The notes under the pieces are model-generated. The model made no database searches. It had not been told where the DNA came from and was given only the letters and a program-made list of their open reading frames with translations. A program made the translations under genes and the position numbers. A stretch of DNA of 64,000 nucleotides from positions 165,607-229,606 of the forward strand of contig CAVSWC010000007.1 of assembly GCA_963731585.1 (NCBI GenBank). The letters are read 5' to 3'. The stretch comes from CANKHA01 sp963731585. GTDB taxonomy: Bacteria > Pseudomonadota > Alphaproteobacteria > Rhizobiales > Xanthobacteraceae. Below are positions 1 through 8,516 of this stretch, one piece after another; the stretch's first letter is position 1, and each line of letters starts with the position of its first letter.

Positions 1-525
1 GGCCTCGATGTCGATCGCCAGTCGCATAATATTTTCGAGCCCCCGCGCTCGTTCAGGAAGCAAACCCGCAACGCCTACAACAACGTGTTGAGAACCATCG
101 GCCGCACCGGCGACCTCACCTCGAAGGTGCGCGAAAGCCTGGTTTCGGTCGGGCGTCTCCTGCTGTTCCTCGCCAACGAGGCGGAAGGGATGCGCTGGGC
201 CAAGGATGTCCGCGCGCAGTTGCAATCCATGCAGCGCGACATCCAGTCGCTCTCCGATCATTCCAGCTATCTGACTAACAAGATCACCTTCCTGCTCGAC
301 GCGCTGCTCGGCGTCGTCAGCCTGGAACAGAACAACATCATCAAACTGTTCTCGGTGATGGCCGTGGTGATGATGCCGCCGACGCTGATCGCCTCGATCT
401 ACGGCATGAACTTCGCGCATATGCCGGAGCTGAGCTGGCAGCTCGGCTATCCATTCGCGCTCTTGTTGATGGTGATCGCGGGCGCGCTGCCGTATCTCTA
501 TTTCAAATACCGACGTTGGCTGTAG
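1..525 (+). CDS. CorA-family divalent cation transporter, C-terminal part
   Basis: The frame is open from the first base, so the gene begins upstream of the window. The visible 174 residues end with the CorA signature: a long helix, a first membrane segment around IIKLFSVMAVVMMPPTLIAS, the YGMNF motif (about 400-414) that forms the pore mouth, and a second membrane segment followed by a basic tail KYRRWL. In this family the protein is a pentameric inner-membrane channel for Mg2+ or related divalent ions. The acidic residues just after GMN (MPELSW) fit the usual loop. It converges on the downstream SDR gene with a 10-base gap. The exact ion cannot be told from this end. Confidence 0.9.
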   Translation, partial: GLDVDRQSHNIFEPPRSFRKQTRNAYNNVLRTIGRTGDLTSKVRESLVSVGRLLLFLANEAEGMRWAKDVRAQLQSMQRDIQSLSDHSSYLTNKITFLLDALLGVVSLEQNNIIKLFSVMAVVMMPPTLIASIYGMNFAHMPELSWQLGYPFALLLMVIAGALPYLYFKYRRWL

Positions 526-535
526 GCGCAGTCGC

Positions 536-1288
536 TTAAACGTGCTGGCCGCCGTTGATGTGGATCTCCGCGCCGTTCACGTATGACGCCGTGTCGGTGC
601 AGAGCACGTAGATGATCTTCGCCACCTCGTCCGGGGTGCCGAGCCGATGCAACGGGATCTGCTGCTCGACGATTTTTTCCGTCCCTGGCGACAGGATCGA
701 GGTGTCGATCTCACCCGGCGCAATGGCGTTCACGCGCACACCCAGCGGACCGAAGTCGGCCGCCATTTCGCGCGTGAGCGAAGCCAGCGCCGCCTTTGAC
801 GTAGCGTAGGCCGCGCCGGCGAAGGGATGCACGCGGGAGCCTGCGATCGACGTGACGTTCACGACCGATCCCTTGGCCGCCTGCAGCTCGTCAAGCAGGC
901 CGCGCGCCAGCATGATCGGAGCGAAAAAATTCACCTGAAAGATGCGGTGCCAGTCATCGCGTGTGGTGGCGATGGAGCTGAGCCGCTTGGCGCCTTCCGC
1001 CTTGGGGGAAATGGCCGCGTTGTTGACCAGCGCGTCGAGCTCGCGATTCGGCAGTCGGCGCTTGATCTCGGCGATCGCCTCACTTGTGCTTTCGGCATCG
1101 GCCAGGTCGACCTGGATGTGATCCTCCGGTCCGGCCTCCCAGGGACAGTTTTCCGGGAAAGGATGGCGCGAGCAGGTGATCACCCGCCAGCCGGCGGCGG
1201 AGAAGCGTTTCACCGTCGCGTGGCCGATGCCGCGGCTTGCTCCGGTAAGCAGCAGCGTACGGCGCGGTTGATGGGGAGGGTTTGCCAT
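536..1288 (-). CDS. SDR-family oxidoreductase
   Basis: A 250-residue classical short-chain dehydrogenase/reductase. The NAD(P)-binding glycine motif TGASRGIG lies near residue 16, NNAAIS near residue 89, the catalytic serine in VTSIAGS, and the YATSK pair (Y-x3-K) near residue 162. The C-terminal pattern NGAEIHINGG is also typical. Family knowledge predicts NAD(P)-dependent oxidation or reduction of a small alcohol or ketone in the cytoplasm; the substrate is unknown. It lies 14 bases downstream of pdxH on the same strand, so the two are probably cotranscribed. All catalytic residues are present. Confidence 0.88.
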   Translation of the reverse strand: MANPPHQPRRTLLLTGASRGIGHATVKRFSAAGWRVITCSRHPFPENCPWEAGPEDHIQVDLADAESTSEAIAEIKRRLPNRELDALVNNAAISPKAEGAKRLSSIATTRDDWHRIFQVNFFAPIMLARGLLDELQAAKGSVVNVTSIAGSRVHPFAGAAYATSKAALASLTREMAADFGPLGVRVNAIAPGEIDTSILSPGTEKIVEQQIPLHRLGTPDEVAKIIYVLCTDTASYVNGAEIHINGGQHV

Positions 1289-1302
1289 GATGCGATGCTA
1301 AC

Positions 1303-1944
1303 TCACGGATAGAGCCGCGTCTTGCTCCATGCTGCGTCCGGCCCGGCACGGCGAAATTCCACGCGCTCGTGCAGCCGGAACGGCATCTCGCGCCAGAATT
1401 CGATCAGCATCGGGGCCACGCAATATCCCACCCAGTAAGGCGGCCGCGGCACCGCGCCGGTCGGATGCTTTGCGGTATAGAGCGCCACGGCCTTTTCCAG
1501 CGCGAAGCGGCTTTCCAGCGGCGCCGATTGCTGGCTCGCCCAGGCGCCGATCTGCGCCATGCGCGGCCGGGTGGCGAAATAACCGTCCGCCTCCGCGTCG
1601 CTGACCTGCGTCACCGGACCCCGCACGCGCACCTGACGGCGCAAAGATTTCCAATGGAAGCTGAGCGCCGCCTGCGGCTGGCCGCCCAGCTCTTGTCCCT
1701 TTTGGCTGTTTCTATTGGTGTAGAAGACGAAGCCTTGCGTATCGAGGCCTTTCAACAAGACCATGCGAAGATTTGGCACGCCGTCGGAATCGACGGTGGC
1801 GAGGGCCATGGCGTTGGGATCGGACGGTTCCGAGCGCGTGGCTTCATCAAGCCACGCTGCGAAAAGGCGCAATGGCTCGTCGGAATCGCCGAACTCACCT
1901 TCTGTTAACCAGCCCGGGTGTTGAATTGGACCTGCATCGGTCAT
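1303..1944 (-). CDS. pdxH: pyridoxamine 5'-phosphate oxidase
   Basis: The product oxidises pyridoxine 5'-phosphate or pyridoxamine 5'-phosphate to pyridoxal 5'-phosphate with FMN and O2 in the cytoplasm. The 213-residue protein has the PNPOx split-barrel pattern: AMALATVDSDGVPNLRMVLLK for FMN binding, GFVFYTNRNSQKG, LRRQVRVRG, and the C-terminal WREMPFRLHERVEF and W-x-K-TRLYP ending typical of PdxH. The start was set at ATG 1944 (MTDAGP), nine codons inside the longest frame, because homologues start near there. The C terminus is complete. It heads a likely two-gene operon with the SDR gene. Confidence 0.93.
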   Translation of the reverse strand: MTDAGPIQHPGWLTEGEFGDSDEPLRLFAAWLDEATRSEPSDPNAMALATVDSDGVPNLRMVLLKGLDTQGFVFYTNRNSQKGQELGGQPQAALSFHWKSLRRQVRVRGPVTQVSDAEADGYFATRPRMAQIGAWASQQSAPLESRFALEKAVALYTAKHPTGAVPRPPYWVGYCVAPMLIEFWREMPFRLHERVEFRRAGPDAAWSKTRLYP

Positions 1945-1959
1945 TGTGAGGGTACTCGT

Positions 1960-2476
1960 GTGCCAAATCACGCATCCAGCCCGTCTCTATATAGTGGAAC
2001 TGGATCGTCGAGCCTATGCCGCGTGCTCTCCGGACTGGGCATGCATGTGGCGGCCGTTACGCTGGCCCTGACGATCGGCGGCTGCAGCTTCTCCTATAAG
2101 CTCGATTCACTGTTCGAGAAAAGCAAACAGGCAAGCGTCGAAACAACCGCATCGGTTGCCGCAAAGCCAACCACCGCGCCGGCCAAGCCGCAGGCAAACG
2201 ACGGCGATCTCGCCTATGCGCGTGCGGCGGCGTCGGAAGTGCTCCGCAGCGGCGGCAATGGCGTGAGCCAGCCCTGGGAAAACCCGCGAGACCGGTGCCC
2301 GCGGCACCGTCACCCCCATTGCTTCGGCCTATACCCTCGATGGCTTCACCTGCCAGGACTTTCTCGCGAGCTATGTGCGCGCCGGAAGCGGTGAAGACTG
2401 GATGCGCGGCGAGGCCTGCCGCATCCATAAGGGCAGTTGGGAAGTGCGCAGCCTGAAGCCTTGGAAGAGTTCCTAA
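1960..2476 (+). pseudogene. RT0821/Lpp0805-type surface lipoprotein, frameshifted
   Basis: The first frame gives a short hydrophobic leader ending in a lipobox-like LTIGGC, then a Lys/Ala/Thr-rich linker and the end of a conserved domain (AAASEVLRSGGNG, then QPWENP). The frame then runs into an early stop, while the next frame continues exactly where the family should: TGARGTVTPIASAYTLDGF and, after a short gap, WMRGEACRIHKGSWEV, stopping at 2476. One extra C near 2288 (CCGCGAG) explains the break; without it the text reads WENPETGARGTV. The family is a small outer-membrane or periplasmic surface antigen of unknown role. The start is uncertain: GTG 1960 or ATG 2041. Confidence 0.72.
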
Positions 2477-2634
2477 GCTAAATCTAATAAATGGCGCATG
2501 GCCTTATCTGCGAACCGGTTCCCACTTCGCCGGGCCATGCGCTGCATCGTTGCAACCAACCGTCTTTCGCCCCACATTGACCGTCAAACGGGTTGGGATT
2601 CTCCCTGCCGACGGGATTGACGGAGTTCTGACGA

Positions 2635-3627
2635 ATGCGCGACCCCTATGAGGTCTTGGGGGTGGGCAAGGGAGCCGATGCCGCTGCCATCAAAAGCGCC
2701 TTTCGCAAGCAGGCGAAAAAGCTGCATCCCGACGCCAACAGGCAAGACCCCAAAGCCGCGACCAAATTCGCCGAGTTGAATGCCGCCTACGAAATTCTCG
2801 GTGACGAGGACAAGCGCAAGGCTTTTGACCGCGGCGAGATCGATGCCGAGGGCAAGCCGCGCTTCCAGGGCTTCGCCGGCGCGGGGGCGCAGCCCGGCGG
2901 CTTCGGCCGCGACGGGTTTGAAAACTTCACCTGGAGCACAGACGGCGCTCAGCGCCGCGGTGGCCGCGGCGCGCGCGGCTTCGGGGGCGGTGGCGGGTTC
3001 GAGGATATTCTCAAGGACGTCTTCGGCAGCATGGGCGGGCGGCGCGGCGGGCGCGGCTCCGCCGGCACGGAATTTGAGCCGGAGGATTTCGGCCCGGCTC
3101 CGCGTGGCGCCGATATCAGCGCCGATCTCACCATCACGCTTCCGGAGGCGGTCAAAGGCGGCGCCAAGCGGTTGCGGCTGTCGAATGGCAAAGAGCTCGA
3201 CGTCAGGATTCCTGCCGGCCTGACCGACGGGCAGACCATCCGGCTGAAAGGGCAGGGCATGCCGGGGCCGGACGGCACAAGCGGCGACCTGTTGATCCGT
3301 GTCTCGATCGCGCCGCATCCGCTCTTCAAGCTCGACGGGACTGACCTGCGGCTTGAGTTGCCGATCACCGCCTATGAGGCGGAGCTCGGCGGCAAAGTGC
3401 GCGTACCCACGCTCGACGGCGCGGTGGAGCTGACGATCCCGCCTCGTACCAACAGCGGCCGCACTTTCCGGCTGAAAGGCAAGGGCATGGCGAGCAAGCA
3501 GGCGACGGGCGATCTTTTGGTCACGGTGCAGATTGTTTTGCCCGATCGCCGCGATCCAGAATTCGAGGAGCTGATGCGCCAGTGGCGCGACAGCAAGCCG
3601 TATAATCCGCGCAAGGACATCGAGTAA
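2635..3627 (+). CDS. DnaJ/CbpA-type co-chaperone
   Basis: A 330-residue J-domain protein. Residues 1-66 form the J domain (YEVLGVGKGADAAAIKSAF) with the HPD tripeptide (LHPDANR) that stimulates DnaK ATPase. A Gly/Phe/Arg-rich linker follows (about 75-150). Two C-terminal beta domains of the DnaJ substrate-binding type come next (LTITLPEAVKGGAKRLRL; LRLELPITAYEAELGGKVRV). The CxxCxGxG zinc finger of true DnaJ is absent, which places it with the CbpA-like class II proteins. It acts in the cytoplasm with Hsp70. The gene stands alone and is followed by a hairpin shared with the opposite-strand gene. Confidence 0.9.
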   Translation: MRDPYEVLGVGKGADAAAIKSAFRKQAKKLHPDANRQDPKAATKFAELNAAYEILGDEDKRKAFDRGEIDAEGKPRFQGFAGAGAQPGGFGRDGFENFTWSTDGAQRRGGRGARGFGGGGGFEDILKDVFGSMGGRRGGRGSAGTEFEPEDFGPAPRGADISADLTITLPEAVKGGAKRLRLSNGKELDVRIPAGLTDGQTIRLKGQGMPGPDGTSGDLLIRVSIAPHPLFKLDGTDLRLELPITAYEAELGGKVRVPTLDGAVELTIPPRTNSGRTFRLKGKGMASKQATGDLLVTVQIVLPDRRDPEFEELMRQWRDSKPYNPRKDIE

Positions 3628-3633
3628 GCACGC

Positions 3634-3674
3634 AAATAAAAAAGGCTGGGCGGCCCTGAAAGGGCCGCCCAGCC
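3634..3674 (-). terminator. intrinsic terminator of the small exported-protein gene
   Basis: A perfect 14-bp stem (3644-3657 with 3661-3674; arm GGCTGGGCGGCCCT) closes on a 3-base loop. On the minus strand it is followed by a run of T interrupted once (complement of 3634-3643), which is the arrangement of a rho-independent terminator for the gene at 3681-3953. On the plus strand there is no T-run, so it would terminate the DnaJ-type gene only weakly. Confidence 0.85.
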
Positions 3675-3680
3675 GCGTCG

Positions 3681-3953
3681 TTAGTTGTTGTATGGCATTC
3701 TGGCATTGTTTCGGTCGCGCTGTTGCGACCGATCAAGCCTTCTTTCACTGGCATAGCCATACGAATCCATGCTGGCCGTTGGACTCTGCATCGCCATACC
3801 CTCGGCGTTGCTGAGTGCCCAATCGCCGCGCAACGTTGCGCTGGTAGTCGCGCCCCCGTCGACGCCGGAAATATTCAATTCCGCGTAGGCGACAGCGGCA
3901 CTTCCGGTGATGAACGTTGCGGCCAAAGCGGCCAGACTGATCTTCTTCAACAT
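3681..3953 (-). CDS. small exported protein of unknown function
   Basis: Ninety residues starting at an ATG with an AGGAGC ribosome site a few bases upstream. The first ~24 residues are a clear signal peptide (MLKKISLAALAATFITGSAA, cleavage near AYA-E). The mature part of about 65 residues is polar, rich in Ser, Met, Arg and Asn, and ends in an Arg/Asp/Asn-rich tail. No known domain is recognised. It has its own strong terminator and an AT-rich upstream region, which suggests a separately transcribed and possibly well expressed gene. Confidence 0.7.
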   Translation of the reverse strand: MLKKISLAALAATFITGSAAVAYAELNISGVDGGATTSATLRGDWALSNAEGMAMQSPTASMDSYGYASERRLDRSQQRDRNNARMPYNN

Positions 3954-4078
3954 CGTATACTGCTCCTGCAGTTTCTGGGTGAGTGTTCGCCCAGGCGTTG
4001 TCCTCTTGAAAAGGCGGCTCTTCGTTGGCCCCCGAGAAAGACGAACGAGCGGGCTGCGCTCGTGTTCCTGGAGCAGCA

Positions 4079-4181
4079 GATTAACTTGCGTTAATCAGAG
4101 GTTGGGCGGAACAAACCAAGGCGAAGCGGTGACGTAATTGCGCCAATTACGAAACCACTATCACCGACTGTGGCGACAGTC
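4079..4181. promoter_or_regulatory. three inverted repeats in an intergenic region
   Basis: The gap between the small exported-protein gene and the anti-sigma gene holds three separate dyads: GATTAAC-TTGC-GTTAATC (4079-4096), GTAATTG-CGC-CAATTAC (4134-4150) and GACTGT-GGCG-ACAGTC (4166-4181). The first two look like operator-type symmetric sites. The third, close to the anti-sigma stop codon, could be a weak transcript-end hairpin, but it has no T-run. No bound regulator can be named. Confidence 0.4.
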
Positions 4182-4200
4182 AGATTTCTAAGGGGCTGTT

Positions 4201-4997
4201 TTATGACCCGCGCTCGTCCTGCGCGACACGCGGTTCGATCTGCTCATAAGCCGCCCGCGCCACCCGCCAAAGCTGCTTGCGCTCGCTGGCACTGCTGACG
4301 ACATAGGCGATGTTGCTGTCCACCCAGTAAATCGCGCCTGCTTTGTCCGCGGCGTTGTAATGCATCGCAGTATTGGGGGTTTTCGTGCGCGCGCAATAGA
4401 GCGTGAAACGTTCTCCCGATGCGTTCTCGTACATAAAGAAAGCCGCGGCTGCGCCGGTGGGCGTCGGCAGCAGCCGGCCGCCGACGAGATGCAAGCCTTG
4501 CGCCTCGAGCTTCGGCGCCCGCAACGGATAGCCGACGCGCTTGGAGAGCCATTGCTGCAAATGTTCGGCATCGGCGGCGGCCACTTCCACCGGATGACGC
4601 ACCTCGACGGCGTAGACTGTGTGGGCATTGAGCGCCTGCGCGGTAAGCCGTTCGAAGGCGTTGGGCGCGTCGCCGGCGCTGTCGCGCGCCATCCAGCCGG
4701 CGAGGCCGCCGAGCAGAAATGCCGCCACCACCGCCGCAGCCGCCGCAAGTTTCCACGGGCGCGAGGCGTAGCTCATGCGGTCAAGCTGGAGCTTCGGCGG
4801 GACCGGTTGCGCGGCAACATCAGCATAGCGCGCGCGGATGGCATCGGCTTGCAGCCGCCAGCGGCGACGCGCGCGGCGTCATCTGGGTGCGTGGCAAGCC
4901 ATGCCTCCACCGCCGCGCGGCGGTCGGCCGGAAGCTCACCGTCCACATAGGCGTGCAACTCGTCGTCCATCACCGGTAGTTCGTTATCTTTCATCAT
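4201..4997 (-). pseudogene. anti-sigma factor (membrane), frameshifted
   Basis: The start at 4997 gives the typical opening of an ECF anti-sigma factor (DDELHAYVDGELPADRR, then VEAWLATHPDDAARVAA). The frame is then lost, and the neighbouring frame continues naturally with WRLQADAIRARYADVAAQPV, a membrane segment (WKLAAAAAVVAAFLLGGLAG) and a periplasmic domain of about 150 residues. A one-base deletion near 4858 explains the switch (GCCGCTGGCGG for GCC-GCN-TGG-CGG). The protein should hold the sigma factor encoded 6 bases upstream at the membrane until a signal releases it. The N-terminal domain lacks the Cys residues of zinc-type anti-sigma factors. Confidence 0.8.
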
Positions 4998-5003
4998 CGC
5001 TGC

Positions 5004-5501
5004 CTAAGTCATTTCACCCGCCGCAGCATCGGCCGATCGTTTTCGAGATAAGCTCCTGATCTGCAAACGGGCGCGCGCCACGCGCGACATGACCGTTCCG
5101 ATCGGCACGCCCTGCACCTCGGCGACCTCGCGGTAGCTGAGCCCTTCCAGCACGACCAGCAGCAACGCGGTGCGCTGGTCCTCCACCAGTGTCGCCAGCG
5201 CGCGCTCGATGTCGCGGCCGCCGGCTTCCGGGCCGGAGGCGTCAGGCGCGTCATTGTCGCCGATCGCGGTGATCGTCGGCCGCCGGGCCAGGCTGCGCAG
5301 GCGGTTACGATTGAGGTTGGTCAGGATGGTGTAGAGCCAGTTGCGAAGCTCTCCTCCATGAAACAAATGTTGTGAGCGAAGCGCCCGCACCAGCGTGTCC
5401 TGCACCAGATCGTCAGCCAGGTCGGCATCACGGGTCAGCGCCCGCGCGTAGCGCCGCAGCGCCGGGATCGCCAACTGGACGCCTTCCTGGAAGCCGCTCA
5501 C
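5004..5501 (-). CDS. ECF RNA polymerase sigma factor
   Basis: A 165-residue sigma-70 factor with only regions 2 and 4. Region 2 covers RRYARALTRDADLADDLVQDTLVRAL, with the core-binding and -10-recognition helices (about 14-70). Region 4 has the helix-turn-helix LSYREVAEVQGVPIGTVMSR (about 122-143). It directs RNA polymerase to stress or envelope-signal promoters and is controlled by the anti-sigma factor just downstream in the same transcript. It is divergent from fabI with a 244-base gap, where its own promoter probably lies; no confident recognition motif was seen there. Confidence 0.9.
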   Translation of the reverse strand: MSGFQEGVQLAIPALRRYARALTRDADLADDLVQDTLVRALRSQHLFHGGELRNWLYTILTNLNRNRLRSLARRPTITAIGDNDAPDASGPEAGGRDIERALATLVEDQRTALLLVVLEGLSYREVAEVQGVPIGTVMSRVARARLQIRSLSRKRSADAAAGEMT

Positions 5502-5745
5502 GCGTCCCCCCTTGTAATCGAGAGCCCGGGGTCAAAATCCACGAAAACCACTGGACCGTAAAGTCGGGCGGCCCCTGAGGCAGGAATTTTTGACCGCGTG
5601 CCTGAAGGTTAAACCCCATGGAAGGCCCGCTATTCCGCCTGGGGTTAATGCCGTTGCTCGATAACGCTCGCCTTTGCTTGATGCACTGGAACCCCTGTGT
5701 CATAGGGGAAAGACAACAGCCGGTGACCGGCGAATCGAGGTCATT

Positions 5746-6565
5746 ATGCCGGAGGCTTCGGGTCTCATGCGCGGCAAGCGCGGCCTTATCATGGGTCTCG
5801 CCAATAATCGCTCGATTGCCTGGGGCATCGCCAAGGCCTGCCACAACCACGGGGCGGAGCTTGCCTTCACCTATCAGGGCGACGCCTTGCGCAAACGGGT
5901 CGAACCTCTGGCGCAGGAGGTTGGCGGCATCGTCACCGGCCATTGCGATGTCACTGAACCTGCCACCATCGACTCCGCCTTCGAGGCCGTGAAACAGGCC
6001 TGGGGCTCGCTCGATTTTGTGGTGCATGCCATCGCCTTTTCCGACAAAGGCGAGCTCGACGGCCGCTATGTCGACACCACGGCGGACAATTTCACTCAAG
6101 ACCATGCTGATCAGCTGTTACTCCTTTACGGCGGTGGCGCAGCGCGCCGAGAAGCTGATGATCAACGGCGGCTCGCTGCTGACCATGACCTATTTCGGTG
6201 CAGAGAAATGGATGCCGCATTACAACGTGATGGGCGTCGCCAAGGCGGGGTTGGAAGCCTCGGTGCGCTATCTCGCGGCCGATCTCGGCTCCAAGAATAT
6301 CCGGGTCAACGCCATCTCCGCCGGCCCGATCAAGACGCTGGCGGCATCCGGCATCGGCGACTTCCGTTATATCCTGCGGTGGAACGAGTTGAATTCACCT
6401 CTGCGCCGCACCGTGACGACCGATGATGTGGGCGAGGCGGCGGCCTATTTCCTCTCCGACATGTCGCGTGGCGTGACCGGCGAGATTCATCATGTCGATT
6501 CCGGCTATCACATCGTCGGCATGAAGCATCCCGACGCGCCGGATATTTCCGTGGTCAAGGAGTAA
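5746..6565 (+). pseudogene. fabI: enoyl-[acyl-carrier-protein] reductase, frameshifted
   Basis: FabI reduces the enoyl-ACP double bond in the last step of each fatty-acid elongation cycle. The first frame from ATG 5746 shows GLIMGLANNRSIAWGIA, the FabI nucleotide site, and VVHAIAFSDKGEL. After NFTQ the frame goes wrong, and the next frame resumes with TMLISCYSFTAVAQRAEKLM, MTYFGAEKWMPHYNVMGVAK (FabI Y-x6-Y-x6-K) and NAISAGPIKTLAASGI. One extra base near 6100 accounts for this. The gene is normally essential unless a second reductase exists, so a sequencing error is the simplest reading. It is followed after 10 bases by the phosphatase gene. Confidence 0.88.
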
Positions 6566-6575
6566 GCTGCCTGCG

Positions 6576-7178
6576 ATGCGGCGGCCGGTCCTCTATTATA
6601 TCCGCCATGGCGAGACCGACTGGAATGCGGGGCACCGCCTGCAAGGGCAGGCCGACACGCCATTAAACGCTGCCGGCGAGGCGCAGGCGCAACGTTGCGG
6701 AAAAATCCTGCGCAAGCTTTTGACATTCCGCGAGCAGGATCCAGCTGATCTCGATTATGTCTCGAGCCCATTGTCGCGCGCCCGCGTCACCATGGAATTG
6801 ATCCGAACTGCGCTCGGGCTTGATCCGGCCGGCTATCGCATTGATCGGCGACTGATCGAAATGTCGTTCGGCGAGTGGGACGGGCTGGATTTCGCCGCCC
6901 TGCAGGCGCAGCAAGCCGCGGCCCTGGCTTTGCGCCAGCAGGACCCCTGGCGTTTCGTGCCGCCGGGCGGCGAAAGCTACGAACAGCTGCTACCGCGCAT
7001 TCGCGATTGGCACGCGGAAGTCACGCGCGACACGGTGGTTTCTGCGCATCTGTGCACCGCCCGCGCGCTGCTGGTGCACCTTGGGATCGAGCCGCAGTCC
7101 ACCGCCTCGCGCAGGCGCATTGAGCATGCGGTGGTCTATGTGCTCGGCGAGAATGGCATCACCCGCCACGGCGCTTAG
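6576..7178 (+). CDS. histidine phosphatase family protein
   Basis: A 200-residue protein of the phosphoglycerate-mutase-like superfamily. The catalytic motif YYIRHGETDWN (His about residue 11) lies at the start. SSPLSRARVTMELI supplies the second arginine region, EMSFGEWDGLDF the acid residue, and VVSAHLCTARALL the second histidine. In Rhizobiales a gene of this kind often lies between fabI and aroC. Its substrate is not known; phosphatase activity is more likely than true mutase activity. It is 10 bases downstream of fabI and probably cotranscribed with it. Confidence 0.87.
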   Translation: MRRPVLYYIRHGETDWNAGHRLQGQADTPLNAAGEAQAQRCGKILRKLLTFREQDPADLDYVSSPLSRARVTMELIRTALGLDPAGYRIDRRLIEMSFGEWDGLDFAALQAQQAAALALRQQDPWRFVPPGGESYEQLLPRIRDWHAEVTRDTVVSAHLCTARALLVHLGIEPQSTASRRRIEHAVVYVLGENGITRHGA

Positions 7179-7297
7179 CGCGCACTCTTCACCTCTCCCT
7201 CACCAACCCTCTCTGCGTAAGGACGGGAGAGGGGAGCCACTCTCATTTGACCGTGCGCAGGCTGCGGGTTACCACTCAGCCTAAAGGGTGGAACACT

Positions 7298-8413
7298 ATG
7301 TCCTTCAATACCTTCGGCCACATGTTCCGGGTGACGACCTTTGGCGAAAGCCACGGGGCGGCGATCGGATGCGTGGTCGACGGCTGCCCGCCCGGCATCA
7401 AGCTCACGGCTGCCGACATCCAGCTTGATCTCGACCGGCGGCGCCCTGGCCAGTCGCGCTACACCACGCAGCGGCAGGAGCCGGACGCGGTGAAAATCCT
7501 TTCCGGCGTTTTCGAAGATGCCAGCACCGGCGGCCAGGTAACCTCCGGCACGCCGATCGCGCTCTTGATCGAGAATGTCGACCAGCGCTCGAAGGACTAT
7601 TCCGATATCAAGGACAAATACCGTCCCGGCCACGCCGACTACACCTATGACGCCAAATACGGCCTGCGCGATTATCGCGGCGGCGGGCGCTCGTCCGCGC
7701 GTGAAACCGCCTCGCGCGTTGCGGCCGGCGCGATTGCCCGCAAGGTCGTCCCCGGCATACGCGTGCGCGCGGCCTTGGTGCAAATGGGGCCGCACAAGAT
7801 CGACCGCGCGCGCTGGGACTGGGAGGAAGTCGGCCGCAACGACTTCTTCTGTCCTGACACGCAGCTTGCCTCACAGCTCGGCCCTTATCTTGACGGCATC
7901 CGGAAGTCGGGCTCGTCCATCGGGGCGGTGATCGAGGTGATCGCGGAAGGAGTGCCGCCCGGTCTTGGTGCTCCGGTTTATGGCAAGCTCGATGCCGAGC
8001 TCGCCTCCGCCTTCATGGGGATCAATGCGGTAAAGGGCGTTGAGATCGGCGCGGGCATGGGCGCGGCGCTGCTCTCGGGCGAGGAGAATGCCGACGAGAT
8101 CCGCATGGGAAACGACGGCAGGCCGAAATTCTTGACCAATCAAGCCGGCGGCATTTTGGGCGGCATTTCCACCGGCCAGCCGGTGGTGGCGCGTTTTGCG
8201 GTGAAGCCGACGTCGTCTATTCTCAATCCGCGCCGTACGATCGACCGTTTCGGCCGCGAAACCGAGATCACGACCAAGGGCCGCCACGACCCTTGCGTCG
8301 GCATCCGTGCAGTGCCGGTGGGCGAAGCGATGATGGCTTGCGTGCTCGCCGATCACTATCTGCGCCAGCGCGGCCAGCTGGGCGAAAACCCGGCTTGGCC
8401 GTTCAAATCTTAA
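7298..8413 (+). CDS. aroC: chorismate synthase
   Basis: The product removes phosphate from 5-enolpyruvylshikimate-3-phosphate to give chorismate, the last common step of aromatic amino acid synthesis; it needs reduced FMN. The 371-residue protein has all three family signatures: GESHGAAIGCVVDGCPPG near the N terminus, the RYRPGHADYTYDAKYG block with DYRGGGRSSARETASRVAAG, and RHDPCVGIRAVPVGEAM near the end. ATG 7298 (MSFNTFGHMF) was chosen over the upstream in-frame codon because homologues start there. The gene is intact and follows the fabI-phosphatase pair. Confidence 0.96.
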   Translation: MSFNTFGHMFRVTTFGESHGAAIGCVVDGCPPGIKLTAADIQLDLDRRRPGQSRYTTQRQEPDAVKILSGVFEDASTGGQVTSGTPIALLIENVDQRSKDYSDIKDKYRPGHADYTYDAKYGLRDYRGGGRSSARETASRVAAGAIARKVVPGIRVRAALVQMGPHKIDRARWDWEEVGRNDFFCPDTQLASQLGPYLDGIRKSGSSIGAVIEVIAEGVPPGLGAPVYGKLDAELASAFMGINAVKGVEIGAGMGAALLSGEENADEIRMGNDGRPKFLTNQAGGILGGISTGQPVVARFAVKPTSSILNPRRTIDRFGRETEITTKGRHDPCVGIRAVPVGEAMMACVLADHYLRQRGQLGENPAWPFKS

Positions 8414-8424
8414 ACCTCTCCCGC

Positions 8425-8487
8425 CACAAGTCGGATATATCCGACTTGTGCACTTATGGTGCCGATCTCGGGTAAACCCGAGATCGG
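8425..8487. repeat. two-hairpin palindromic element, copy 1
   Basis: Two adjacent perfect palindromes lie between aroC and ribB. The first (8425-8450) has 13-base arms reading CACAAGTCGGATA and its complement. The second (8462-8487) has 12-base arms CCGATCTCGGGT around AA. Similar paired elements occur at 22992-23053, and a related single hairpin at 19601-19636. The arms differ between copies at paired positions, so symmetry is kept. There is no T-run, so it is not an obvious terminator. Confidence 0.8.
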
Positions 8488-8516
8488 ATGGGAGAGGGAA
8501 AAAGGAGACAGCAGCG

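Noticed and set aside
5680..5745. A GGAAC-type ECF promoter upstream of fabI
   Set aside because: GGAAC is present near 5687, but no matching -10 element (CGTT-like) lies at the right distance.
8425..8487. Paired hairpins as a bidirectional terminator or riboswitch for ribB
   Set aside because: No T-run follows and the FMN riboswitch core is absent; the same unit occurs at an unrelated place, so it is a dispersed repeat.
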